A stretch of DNA of 64,000 bases from Lunularia cruciata (Eukaryota > Streptophyta > Marchantiopsida > Lunulariales > Lunulariaceae): contig OX419760.1 in assembly GCA_948567375.1 (NCBI GenBank), positions 23,436,001-23,500,000 on the forward strand, read 5' to 3'. Position 1 is the first letter of the stretch. Every line of letters begins with the position of its first letter. Both the position numbers and the translations under genes were made by a program. This document shows positions 35,401 through 44,646 of this stretch, one piece after another. The notes beneath the pieces were generated by a model. The model was not told the DNA's origin and did no database searches. It was given only the letters and a program-made list of their open reading frames with translations.

Positions 35401-37284
35401 TCCTTCTTCAGAATCTGATTCCCAATAATTAGAAGATGGGGTATCTGAATGTGAAGTGTTGGTGGTGTTAGTCACAGGAACAGTGACTCTATGGTTTGAT
35501 GGCCCAATCCTCAAGTACCCTTTGTGCCATCGATCAGTTGTGCGTGCTGCTCTCAACCATGGCCTCCCAAGAAGTAAGTCATAGCTTGAATCCTTCAAGA
35601 CTTGGAAAGTCATGAGATTTTGAACTCCCATAACTGAAACTACCACCTTATCCATCACCCCTACTGGTCGAACTTGTTGCTTGTTTGCCATGCTCACCAC
35701 AAATGTTGAAGGTCTTGAGGGTATCATACCCAACTTCTTCATCAACCTTTCTGACATGGCATTCACTGCTGATCCTCCATCAACCAATGCATCCTTGATG
35801 TTGTGACCATTCACTCTCACATCAATCTTGGAGGCATATTCACAAGCCTCCCATGGTGCTGGCTTGGCATCCACCACCCCCATTGATACTGGAACTTTTG
35901 CCTTCTTCTTCTTTTTGCTCCTTGTAGAACTCAAACCACCTCTAAGCTCCTTTCTCAAGGTAGGGTTCAAAGCAATTAATTGGCCCATTGTGATGTTAGC
36001 CTTGTGACTACCAACATCCTCCAACACATTGTAGTTCCATTGTTGCTTTGAGATCAAGAAGTCCTCCATCCCCAACTTCTTCCTTGGAGTCTTTGTTGTT
36101 GATGGTGTTGAGGTGCGAGTGCTCCTAGTAGACATAGGAGTATCCTTGCTTGAAGTAAATCCTTGAGAAGAGTGAACATCCTCTGCAAAACGAGCTCTCT
36201 TCTTCTCTTGTGCCAAAAGCTCCAAATTAAGACCCTTGGAGTTTGAGCACTCTCCCTTCTCATACTTGCTCTCAACCACATCTATGGATGCTATCCCCTT
36301 ACCTTTGTTGGGATTAGGAGCCACTTGGGTTTCACTACCTCCCTCTTTCCCTCTATTGGCTCCCTCATAACCCCTTCCTCCATGGTAAGTGGAATTTGGG
36401 CAATTCCTTTGGATATGGCCTCTTCCTCCACAACCAAAACAATTTCTATCATTGAAATTGTTGGCTGGTTGGCCTCCTCTATATGGATAGTTTCCATAAC
36501 TCCTAGGTCCTCTCCCTACATTCTGATCCACCTCTCTCTTCTCCCATAGTTGCACCACATTGATCTTGAGATCCGCAAGTTGTTCTGTGATGGTTTGGAG
36601 TGGATCTTTTGGTGGAGGTGCAAGAATTGGAGCAACTACTACTTGTGGTGCAACCCTTGTCACCAAAGTATCAGAAGTTCCACCATACTTGTAGCCTTGA
36701 GGAGGATGCACAACCTCCTTCACCACCAAATCACTCTCATCCCCTTCCAAACTCTCCTCCATACGAATTGCGATCTTGATAGCTTCAACCTTGGAAGAAG
36801 GTTTCTCATATCTCACCTTGCTTCTAATTTGTGGTCTCAATCCTCCCACAAAATTCTTGGTGAGCATGGCCTCTATGCCAATCATTGTAGTCTCCACATC
36901 ATCCCCACCCTTCCTCAACACTATGCGAAATCTGGACTCCAACTTTTCCACTCTTTCCACATAGACCCTCACTTTCTCTCCATCTCCTTGCTTGAGAAAT
37001 GTAACCTCACTCATCAATCTCTCATAACTCTCATCAGGAAGAAAGTTCTCAATGAGTGCTGAAGTCAAAGTCTCCCAAGACTCCTCTTCCCCCTCTCTCC
37101 TCTCTCTCTTTTGGTATTCTGACTCATACCATGTAAGTGCTGCATCCTCAAAGAAATCTGGTAATAATGAGGCCCACTCATTCTTCCTCCTCTCATTGTT
37201 TCCTATGCAAGCTCTCTTGAAGTCTCTCACAAAGGCCTCCACATCTTCTCCATCCTTGCCAAAGAAAACCGGAAGTTTCCCCAT
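32458..37284 (-). CDS. Intact gag-pol polyprotein of Tat/Athila-like Ty3/gypsy element A
   Basis: Uninterrupted 1608-codon ORF. Order from the N-terminus: gag; zinc knuckle CFGCGGRGHIQRNC (about residue 280); protease with ALVDGGSAVN (about 500); RT with VCVDYKKLNAITKKDYYPLP, DGYSGYNQI, MPFGLCNAPATF and FIDDFCVYG (about 893); RNase H (LYTDASNVAIG, TDHKALKYIF); integrase HHCC (HFAGK…CKTCHVC) and DDE (GIDFVGP, VSDRGGEFTG near 1380, GLAERTN); and a GPF/Y-like module (YFGPFIVEKVW). No chromodomain is visible. DGYSGYNQI and an Asp-tRNA-like primer site suggest the non-chromovirus Tat/Athila branch. Oddities: VDGGS replaces DSG/DTG at the protease site, and the usual Leu before DGYSG is Gly. Length and integrity suggest recent activity. 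Confidence 0.95.
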   Translation of the reverse strand: MGKLPVFFGKDGEDVEAFVRDFKRACIGNNERRKNEWASLLPDFFEDAALTWYESEYQKRERREGEEESWETLTSALIENFLPDESYERLMSEVTFLKQGDGEKVRVYVERVEKLESRFRIVLRKGGDDVETTMIGIEAMLTKNFVGGLRPQIRSKVRYEKPSSKVEAIKIAIRMEESLEGDESDLVVKEVVHPPQGYKYGGTSDTLVTRVAPQVVVAPILAPPPKDPLQTITEQLADLKINVVQLWEKREVDQNVGRGPRSYGNYPYRGGQPANNFNDRNCFGCGGRGHIQRNCPNSTYHGGRGYEGANRGKEGGSETQVAPNPNKGKGIASIDVVESKYEKGECSNSKGLNLELLAQEKKRARFAEDVHSSQGFTSSKDTPMSTRSTRTSTPSTTKTPRKKLGMEDFLISKQQWNYNVLEDVGSHKANITMGQLIALNPTLRKELRGGLSSTRSKKKKKAKVPVSMGVVDAKPAPWEACEYASKIDVRVNGHNIKDALVDGGSAVNAMSERLMKKLGMIPSRPSTFVVSMANKQQVRPVGVMDKVVVSVMGVQNLMTFQVLKDSSYDLLLGRPWLRAARTTDRWHKGYLRIGPSNHRVTVPVTNTTNTSHSDTPSSNYWESDSEEGASGVDTSMEEETSTEEDESESDSDVYPLCAMDFAPKPEVLKDPDKSPLTLEEVERRLSTLKYGPNVTKEEKVRFEEIFRKFIHVFAFSYKDLKEVTLEEHKIEVESHARPIRQKQRRISPPISLVVKEEIDKLKEAGFIFEVENSEWVSPIVIVKKKNGKLRVCVDYKKLNAITKKDYYPLPFIDEILEEVAGHERYSFGDGYSGYNQIKIAPEHQQLTTFTTPWGTYAFKVMPFGLCNAPATFQRFMNKVFEPFIGKFVRDFIDDFCVYGSKEEHFEHLIKVLQRLDEANASLNPEKCIFGCEEGLLLGHIISKDGIAVDPEKVRKISDLPFPSSLTKLRQFLGMVGYYRRFIFSFSNKAYALTIYMKKGVDYMVILEDKEALKAFEELKQSLVVAPILAKPDWSKPFILYTDASNVAIGCTLSQLDQDGHNHPIAYASRQMVSAEKNYSITEREGLAVIFGLKKFRHYLIGGKATIVTDHKALKYIFNKPNVEGRLARWMIILSEYDYTIEDRPGKKHANADLLSRAYDHDGDEPVDDSFPDEELMTISVTQEIPMEYKEIVDFVTRGNYPEGMHARERKALAARSRPYTMVEDILFHQGADGLLRRAVGKEESILLIKEFHEGLVCGGHFAGKVTAFKILDAGYHWRGIFKDCLDYCKTCHVCQAFARKSTSTPPLRSIPLLGPFEKWGIDFVGPLNRTPRNNRYIVVVTDYLTKWVEARPLRDKNEDEVGRFLYERIITRFGCPLELVSDRGGEFTGSITTAMLRHFSITHRVTTSYKPNSNGLAERTNQTLCMMLAKDAEMEGAKHHWDKRIHAVLWEYRTTMKTSTGYSPFQLVYGIESTLPIHFDLPTFQSIHRRLKKAQGSDAGKSRKDQLMELEEARAVAMVRVEQAQRKQKESYDKRQDKKKVEPFKEGDWVMLFDSIRFKRVQKKFLPKYFGPFIVEKVWGNYTYDLKELGGRHFDRINHDKLKMYHRR

Positions 37285-37519
37285 CTTAACCCCTCACTAT
37301 CTTTCTTTTCTCTTAATTTTTTTTTTCTCTTTTCTTTTCTCTCACTCTATTACTAATAGAGTATATACATGACTAACACCATCTGAGAATAATCCACTCT
37401 AGGGAACACAAAAGGTTCAGGTTGCTCCAAGATTTCTATAGCAACATCAAATCCTAGAGTGCATATTAATCTAACTCTCATGGATAGTTTATCCATAAGT
37501 TGAAAGATTATCTCCATCA

Positions 37520-38017
37520 CTAATCTTGAGAACTAGCTGATGAAGGTGGTAGTATTTCTGTAGCTGTACTAAGACTCTCTCCAAGATCCTTCACCAAAGT
37601 TTCCAAAAGTGCTTTTACTCCACTACACTCATGTCCTTTTGGAAGTCCTTCAACTCCACAAACCTCACACAACTCCTTGGTCTTAGATCTTCTCCCTCCC
37701 AATCTTGGTGAAGAAGGTCCAACATGCAAACCCAAGTCAAGTAAGCCTCTCCTTTCCCTCAATCTCTTGCTCTCAAAGGTTAATGGACATGAACTTGCCT
37801 TATGTCCCTTCTCTCCACATAGAAAGCACTTAGACTCACTCTTTCCTCCAAGTGGTGTAGGTTTTTGGATCCTCTCAACACTCTCTTCAAATTCTATTGT
37901 AAACTCTCTTTTCCTCAAATCCACCCCTACAATCACCTCAAACCCTTGGGGAACCTTGCATAATCTCAATTTCCACTCTTGATGACCCTCCATGTTCCCA
38001 AAGATGAATCTAAACAC
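37520..38017 (-). CDS. Extra ORF upstream of gag in element A, with zinc knuckle
   Basis: 165 codons between the 5' LTR and gag on the same strand. It contains a CCHC knuckle CFLCGEKGHKASSCP and a second Cys/His set CEVCGVEGLPKGHEC; the C-terminus is Ser-rich. It is separate from gag, which has its own knuckle. A decayed homologue is present in element D (22305-22541 and flanks). Ogre-type Tat elements also carry an ORF before gag, but I cannot say this one is homologous. Function unknown; nucleic-acid binding is likely. Confidence 0.7.
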   Translation of the reverse strand: MFRFIFGNMEGHQEWKLRLCKVPQGFEVIVGVDLRKREFTIEFEESVERIQKPTPLGGKSESKCFLCGEKGHKASSCPLTFESKRLRERRGLLDLGLHVGPSSPRLGGRRSKTKELCEVCGVEGLPKGHECSGVKALLETLVKDLGESLSTATEILPPSSASSQD

Positions 38018-38641
38018 TCAAACATGCTTTTTGTTGATCTCAAACTTCTCATGCATGAGATCTCCACTCTGCAGAATTGACCCTTCCTCACAATGTCACT
38101 CAAATCTCCCAACGAATATGTCACAGTCCTCTGAAATTTTCCACACTTGATCACAACTCTAGGGCGTCCCTCCTTGCAAAATTTTAGATCTTTTCATCGA
38201 GCCATTTGGCCTAGACACCTTTCTATTCAGCACCCATATTTCAGATTTGGTCTGAAAACCACCCCCCTCACTTCAAAAACTCATAACGCACTGTGCAAAA
38301 ATGATCTTTCTCTAATTTTTGTGGCACCAGGTAGGATACAATGCACTAAATTTTCTTGGAAATTTTCAGGACAATTCACTAAAAATTGAAGAAATGGCAG
38401 ACTCTGTACAATTTTCCAGAGAGCATGCAGTTGCGGGAGCACTTTACCCTATCAACTTTCAAAAATTCTAGCCCAGTGCGCATAGAAGCTCTCTCAATAA
38501 TTTCAAGTGTGCTAACTGAAAGATAACCCAAGCTATCATGTGTAGAAATCTCAAGTCCAGATCTCAAACTTGAGATTTTGCCCAAAATCACCTTAATCCC
38601 CAAAATCTGCAATCCACCTCACACAATCTCTCCAATTCCTC

Positions 38642-38853
38642 TCATGTGTACAAGATGTACAAAATCACCTCAAAGACATCATAATGAACTACAGGGTATA
38701 CAAATGGATCTTGGTTCTCTAACATAAATTCAGCCCTCTCCTCTCCTAATGTTCTCTCCAAGTGAGCTCTCATAGCCTCCTTCTGCCTAATGTAGAATTG
38801 GACGCGGAACATTATCTTGCCTTCTAGAGAGGTCCCGGCAACGGAACCAAAAA
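38642..38853 (-). CDS. Second small ORF just after the 5' LTR of element A
   Basis: The open frame runs from within the LTR (38875) across the primer site to 38642. It encodes SLEGKIMFRVQFYIRQKE, then MRAHLERTLGEER and VYPVVHYDVFEV. The same peptide is kept in the old copy D (23425-23622) despite nucleotide divergence, suggesting past selection on protein. It may be a 5' exon for the 37520-38017 ORF. The region between (38018-38641) is non-coding. Confidence 0.5.
38832..38849 (-). other. Primer binding site of element A
   Basis: On the minus strand TGGTTCCGTTGCCGGGA, four bases from the 5' LTR end. It resembles the Asp-tRNA primer site used by Tat/Athila elements (TGGCGCCGTTGCCGGGG), with about three mismatches. 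Confidence 0.6.
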
Positions 38854-39524
38854 TGTGAGCCGGCCTGTCTTTCACTCAGGATGAACCTCTGATGGCTATT
38901 ATGGTAGCGCACCATGGACTAAGAAGGCAAGGAACCCCAACTCCATCATACTCCTCCAAGGCTAACACTCCAAGACTCAAGACATTGCTCACTAGAGAAC
39001 TCAATGAGAGAGAGATAGTTGCAAATGAAAGGATGATGAGTACCTCCTCACTCCTTGTTTATATACTTGTGAAATAGTTACGTACCAAAGTTACTAATTA
39101 CCGTAGTAACTCAAGTTACTAGACTAAAAGTCAAAAAAAGTAGAAAGGAATATCCATTCACATGGGCATATTCCCCTTATCTTGACCCAACCACTAAAGC
39201 AAGGATTCCTTCACATAGGCTATCCTTGGACTAAAGAAGAATCCAAAACAAAAAGGCTTGCGGGCCCAAGAGTTCTCAACTCTTTCCCCAAAGCCAAACA
39301 CCTAGGAATAATACCAAGTCAACACACTAAAATCCAAAATAGTGGTGCTCATCTTTTCTACTTCCTCTAAAGTAAGGTCCCATCTATCTTAGCTATGACT
39401 AACTTTAGCTAACCATGACTAATATAGAACCATCCTTTATCTCTATATAAATAATATCTCTTAAGTACTTGTAATACCAAGCTAAATATCACAATACCAC
39501 ACACATGCACAAATGGGTGTTACA
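38854..39524 (-). repeat. 5' LTR of element A
   Basis: 671 bp, partner of 31739-32409. On the minus strand it runs TGTAACACCC…GGCTCACA. A TATATAAA box lies at 39058-39065 (minus). The right flank GTCC (39525-39528) repeats the left flank, giving a 4-bp TSD. Confidence 0.96.
39058..39065 (-). promoter_or_regulatory. Candidate TATA box in 5' LTR of A
   Basis: TATATAAA on the minus strand, in a suitable position inside the LTR upstream of the transcribed region. Confidence 0.45.
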
Positions 39525-40600
39525 GTCCACTGGAAGCTTGAGTTCTTTCCCAAGAGGTCAGTCAATGGTGCAGCCACGTGAGCATAATAGTGGATGAACC
39601 GTCGGTAAAAACTGGCCAATCCATTGAATGCTCGTACTTCTGTAGCATCCTTCAAGGTAGGGCAATCAGTAATGGCCTTGATCTTCTCTTCTTCCATTTT
39701 GATCCCCTCTGATGAGATCTTATGACCCAAGAAGATAACCTCCTTCTGCCAAAAAGCACACTTTGACTTCTTGTAGTAAAATTTCCACTGTTGTAGTCAT
39801 CTTAGGACTTCTTGCACATGATTCCTATGTTTTGCCTCTATCATACTATAGATTAAGATATCATCTAAGAACACTACCACGGACTGATCCAATAGTCCCT
39901 CCAACACCCAATGCATCTGATCCATGAAGACTGCTGGAGCATTAGTGAGTCCAAATGGTAGAACTCTCCACTCAAAATGTCCATACCTTGTGTGAAAGGC
40001 AGTCTTTTGCCCGTCCTCTCCTTCGATAGGAATTTGCCAATAGCCGCTACAAAGATCCAGCTTGGAAAAGTAGCGTGCTCCACTTAATTGGTCAAGCAGG
40101 TTGTTGATCTGAGGCAAGGGATATGCATTCTTCACGGTTTGCTTATTGAGCCCACGGTAATCAATACAGAAATGAAGTCCTCCATCCTTCTTTGGAACAA
40201 ATAGTACCGGTGCTCCCCATAGAGAGGTACTATGTCGTATGAAATCCTTCTCCAACAACTCTACAAGTGTTGTTCGCAACTCCTCCAACTCCTTTGGTGA
40301 GAGCCGATAGATTGGTCTACTCACTAGAGTACTCCTTGGCAATAACTCAATCTTGAAGGGCATACCTCGATCAGAGGGTAATCCCTTTGGCAGATCATCC
40401 GGAAACACATCTGCAAACTCTTGAACTATCCGATCAACCGTTGCTTGATGCGGCACTTGGCCCTCCTCAGATTGTTCTTGTACAATCGGCTTGATCCACA
40501 CCGCGAATACATACTTATCTCCCTCCAAAGCTTGCTCTATGGCTACTTCATTAACAAACTTCCCTTCTAGGGACTCATCTCTCTTCCAAGCTTGCTTCAT
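39525..40600 (-). pseudogene. Element B, reverse transcriptase
   Basis: Continues B beyond the A insertion. ORF 39482-39730 has GHKISSEGIKM and FNGLASFYRRFIH. ORF 39797-40600 has [31 protein letters not shown] and [10 protein letters not shown]. Its N-terminus includes the same [26 protein letters not shown] linker region as C. A frame break separates the two ORFs near 39790. Confidence 0.9.
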
Positions 40601-40738
40601 GGTTGCCTTCTTGGCAAACTTCCCATCTTGGGACTCATCTCCCTTCCAGATTTGCTCTATGGCTACCTTCTCAACAAACTTCCCATCTTAGGACTGACTA
40701 TTCTTAGGTTTCTTACTCATAGGTGCCAGACAAACTAA

Positions 40739-41131
40739 TCAGAAATTCCTACCTTGGTGTTGTACTTGAATTTGACGTCGGGTCCAATCAAATTGAACCT
40801 TACAACGTTCAAGCCAAGGTAGACCCAGAATGATATCATAGTGTAGAGGTGCCATTACAAACTTCATACACTCTAAATACTCCTTCCTAATCTTGAAGGT
40901 AACAAGGTGCGAGGTGCGGAATGCAAAACCTTTTCTACCATTCGCCATCATCAAACTACTTCCAATCACTGGCTTGATAAGAATACCCAATTCCTTTACT
41001 ACTTGCATAGATATGCAATTCTCTGAACTTCCAGAATCAACAAAAATCCTACAACCCTGATTAGATATCGTACCTTGCAAGTGAAGCAAACTTGCATAGG
41101 TCGAGCCTTCAATCCCATTGGAACTAATCAA
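40739..41131 (-). CDS. Aspartic protease region of element B
   Basis: 130 codons. Catalytic VDSGSSEN is intact, unlike the VDFGS of copy C; downstream IILGLPWL is present. Between it and RT (40601-40738) an acidic, repeated linker (SQDGKF…K) resembles that of C. Confidence 0.88.
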   Translation of the reverse strand: MISSNGIEGSTYASLLHLQGTISNQGCRIFVDSGSSENCISMQVVKELGILIKPVIGSSLMMANGRKGFAFRTSHLVTFKIRKEYLECMKFVMAPLHYDIILGLPWLERCKVQFDWTRRQIQVQHQGRNF

Positions 41132-41149
41132 GCTCCCAGTAGGCTGCTC

Positions 41150-42328
41150 AAAATCTCCTACTGGGATTCTTCATTTCCTTGATCATTCTGTTCCAAAAAC
41201 TCCATTTGGGTAACTTGTCGAGGCCGCCCATTCCTAAGTGGACATTCAGCAATGTGATGTCCAACTTGGCAACAATAAAAGCAACCTCCATTTTGTCATA
41301 ATCTTTCTCTATCTATTGTCCCAAGTGGTCTTCGTTGGATAGCATCAATCTCCATTGGTACCGGTTCTTCCACTCGTGGTAATGGTAGGTTTTGTGTAGG
41401 CCAAGGTCAAGACCAAGTTGTCGCAACTAAGGAATCAAAACGCTTAGCCAATTGCATGGCTTCTTCTACGTTCTATGGCTCTTGCATGGTCACCTCCAAT
41501 CTGGTTCGTGACTTCAATCCTTGCACAAATCAATCCAGAACTTCAACTCCTTGGATATCTGGAATTTGCATGATGATATTCTGAAATTGTGTGATGTAGC
41601 TTCTCATTGAGCCAATCTGCCTCAACTCCGCCAATTTATCTCGTGCAGCTTAGGTGGCATTTATAGTCTGAAATCGACCAAGTATTGCATCCTTGAATTC
41701 TGCCCATGTCAAAATCGGTGTAACAATTTGTTGTTCAGCTCTTCCTACTCGGAATCGCCACCAAAGTTTTGCCACGCCATCCAATTGGCTAGAAGCCAAG
41801 AGAATTTGTTTCCGCTTGTCTTGAAGATTGGTGGCTTCAAAGTAATGTTCATAGTCAAACACAAAATTCTCCATTGTGCCTGGAAGATTCTTGCCTTCAA
41901 ACACCTTGGGTTTTGGAAATCAAATGCGATCTTCTCCATCTCAAACTGGCGCTCTGTCTATCTCTTCTCGTCGTTGCTGGTCTTGTTCATCCAAAAATCA
42001 AGTAAGATGCTCGATTTGTTGTTGCATTGCAAGGATAACATCCGGTATTGCCGCCATTACTACTACTCTATTCCACTACCCTCAATTTATCTAGTTGATT
42101 AACACATAGATACAACACGTCCACCGTTCTCCATAAGTTACAACTGGAAGTATCAAGGGTTCCTCTGACACGGTGATCATATATAGAAAATCCTGCCCAA
42201 AGCGTGAGGTGATGAATTGTGTGAAACGATGCTTTGGGAATATCTGGACATGAAAGTCCCAATGGTTTGGTGGAAGTGGATTTGGTGGTCCATAAATTCC
42301 ATCCATCTCATTCCTGCTCTGATACCAA
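41150..42328 (-). pseudogene. gag and primer site of element B
   Basis: Minus-strand gag, ending in a zinc knuckle near 41250-41295 and including 41650-41904 (LPGTMENFVFDYEHYFEATNLQDKRKQILL). The start corresponds to about 42057. Several stops. The primer site next to the LTR is intact: minus-strand TTGGTATCAGAGCAGGA at about 42312-42328, complementary to initiator Met-tRNA. Confidence 0.85.
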
Positions 42329-42751
42329 TGTAAAAGACCGAAACCGAGGAGAGAAATAGGAGAACGGAAACTCACATTGGGACACTTGAATGAGGGAAAA
42401 CTCCGAATGCCTAGCTTGAGCTTCGGCCTTGGTATTTATAGGTAGCATACAAGACTCTTGAAGCTTCTCAAGAAGTTTCCTTGAGCTGCTTTCTTGGAGT
42501 GCAAGCCAAGTTAACTAGGAAGCTTCTCAAGAAGCCTCCTTCTAGAAGCCGCATACTTGGCGTGCAAGCTAAGCTAGTTAGAAGCTTCTAGAAGCTTCCT
42601 TCTAGAAGCTACCTGCTTAGAGCGCAAGTTAACTAGTTGGGAAGCTTCCCAAGAAGCTTCTTAGATGCTTCTAGAATATTATAGGCTATTTTGTCTTATT
42701 CTCTACTTCGTAAGCCCGACTAACTTTGTCTCTAAACTCCATATTGTTACA
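42329..42751 (-). repeat. 5' LTR of element B
   Basis: 423 bp, TGTAAAAGACCG…CATATTGTTACA on the plus strand. The right flank CTCAA (42752-42756) equals 23764-23768, so the two ends of B are now 19 kb apart. Confidence 0.94.
42581..42598 (-). promoter_or_regulatory. Perfect heat-shock element in 5' LTR of B
   Basis: The palindromic 18-mer GAAGCTTCTAGAAGCTTC, upstream (on the minus strand) of TATAAATA at 42433-42440. Confidence 0.7.
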
Positions 42752-43318
42752 CTCAAGATATTACTCACTAGAGAACTTAATGAAAGAGATAATTGCAAAT
42801 GGAAGGATGATGAGTAACTCCTCACCCCTAGCATATATACTTGTGAAATAGTTATACACTAAAGTTAATAATTAATATAGTAACTCAAGTTACTAGGCAA
42901 AAATTCATATAAAGTCAAAAGTTTGAGGGAATATTCAAACTCATGAGAATAATCCCCTCCACATATGGTTTTATTTTGACCTAACTACTAAGTGAAAGAT
43001 TCCTTCATATGGGCTATCCTTGGACTATAGAAGAACTCAAACCCAAAGGGCTTATGGGTCCAAGAGTTCTCAAATATTTCCTTAAAGCCCAACATCTAGA
43101 AATAATACCAAATTATTACACTAGAATTGAAAGTAGTGGTGTTCACTCTTTTACCTTTCTCTAAAGTATAGTCTCCTCTATCTTGGCTATGACTAACTTT
43201 AGCTAATTAGGGCTAATGTTAAGGCTTGCTTTAATTCTATATAAATAATATCTCTCAACTACTTGCAATACCAAACTAAATATCATAAGAGAGCATACAT
43301 GCACTAATTGGTGTTATA
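42752..43318 (-). repeat. 5' LTR of element D, second part
   Basis: Resumes the A-family LTR after B (ctcaagatattactcactagagaactt…) and ends GTGTTATA. With 23610-23768 it makes about 720 bp. Clearly diverged from the A LTRs. Confidence 0.88.
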
Positions 43319-44241
43319 GACACTTTGGTGTGTACACAAAGACTGAGCAACCAAAAGTTCTCAAATGTGCAGTTGTTGATTTTGTTCCATGCTAGAGCTT
43401 GTAAGGGTTTTTGTTTAAAACTATACTAAAAACTCTATTCAAAACATGTGTAGCAACTTCCATTTCTTTGGCCCACAACTCTCTAAGTAGCTTGCTAGAA
43501 AGCACCATGCTTCTTGCTACTTCAAAGACTGTTCTATGATCTCTCTTTGAGATACTATTTTGCTCAAGAGTGTAAAGCACCATAAGTTCATGGACTAATC
43601 CAATATTTTGTACAAAAGTAGCAAACCTTCCAATGTATTCACCTCCTCATCAAATTGTAGTTTCTTGAGCTTCATTCCACATTGAGTTTCTACATGTGTG
43701 GAATTTTTTGAAGCAAAAGAGAGTCTATGACTTCTCTTCAAGAAAAATAAAAATCTGAAACTACTAGTATCATCCTAAAAAAGGAGATAATATCTTCATT
43801 CTCCTATTTAGCTCACACTCATAGGACCACAAATATCACTATGAAAGAACTCTCCAACCTTGTACTTGCCTCTACCATATTTGGATTTTGCAAAGGGTAA
43901 TCTATGATACTTTTGTAGAGCACATATATCACAATAGAAAGTTTTTTGACTACCATTCTCTTTTGGTTTCTACTAGTCCTTCTATCTCCATCTTCTTAAT
44001 ATATGCAAGATTTAGATAGCAAAGTCTCTAGTGCTAAATTGCAATACCAACTTTCAACACTATTTTTTCTTTTCTAGCTTCTTACTCTCACATCACTTGC
44101 AATGATAGAGTTTGCTCAGAAAATGTTACCTATCTTGGTAACTCTAATATGAGGTTTGTAGAGCTTTGAGTTGCAAACACATTTCATCACTACTACTCCA
44201 TCTTTATCCATGTAGCAGCCCTCTTTGGTGTTGGTTTTTTG
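43319..44241 (-). pseudogene. Ty1/copia element H, integrase region
   Basis: Minus-strand ORF 43392-43583 reads NSISKRDHRTVFEVARSM, LRELWAKEMEVATHVLNR and NKNPYKL, the classic copia integrase end. Just beyond it, HLRTFGCSVFVYTPKC lies directly against the D LTR. Upstream integrase sequence (43600-44240) is heavily decayed. H continues no further left, so RT/RNase H are missing. Confidence 0.8.
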
Positions 44242-44646
44242 TGTAATAATATGAAGTTAGAAAACAAGGTAGTAAAGACTTATGAGTTAGTAAAATAAGC
44301 TAAATGTAGCTAGGGCTTCTAAGAATGTTCTAGAAACATCTAAGAAGCTTCTTGGTAGAATGTTCTAGAAGCACTTAGGAAGCTTCTTGGTAAGAAGCTT
44401 CTAGATACCTTCCAAGGGTTGGGTAACTTACACACCAAGTTAACAACTAATTTAGCTTGTATGCCAAGTAAGCAGCTATGAGAGGAAAGCTTCCTTGGAG
44501 GGTTCTCAAGAACCTTGTATTTCTTTACTATAAATATCAAAGCCTAATCTCATATTAGGCATTCAGAGTTTCCCTCACTTGAGAGGCTCCAATCTGACTT
44601 TCCATTTGATCTTCCATTCTCATATTTCTCTCCTTGGTCTTTTATA
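44242..44646 (+). repeat. Solo LTR of the B/C family in copia element H
   Basis: About 405 bp, TGTAATAATATGAAG…TCTTTTATA, including 'gaagcttctaga' palindromes and TATAAATA (about 44530). Old and diverged. T-rich flanks (gtttt) on both sides may be its TSD. Confidence 0.75.

Noticed and set aside
19380-43318. Endogenous pararetrovirus (caulimovirus-like) origin
   Set aside because: Integrase, LTRs and TSDs are present; no movement or coat protein features.
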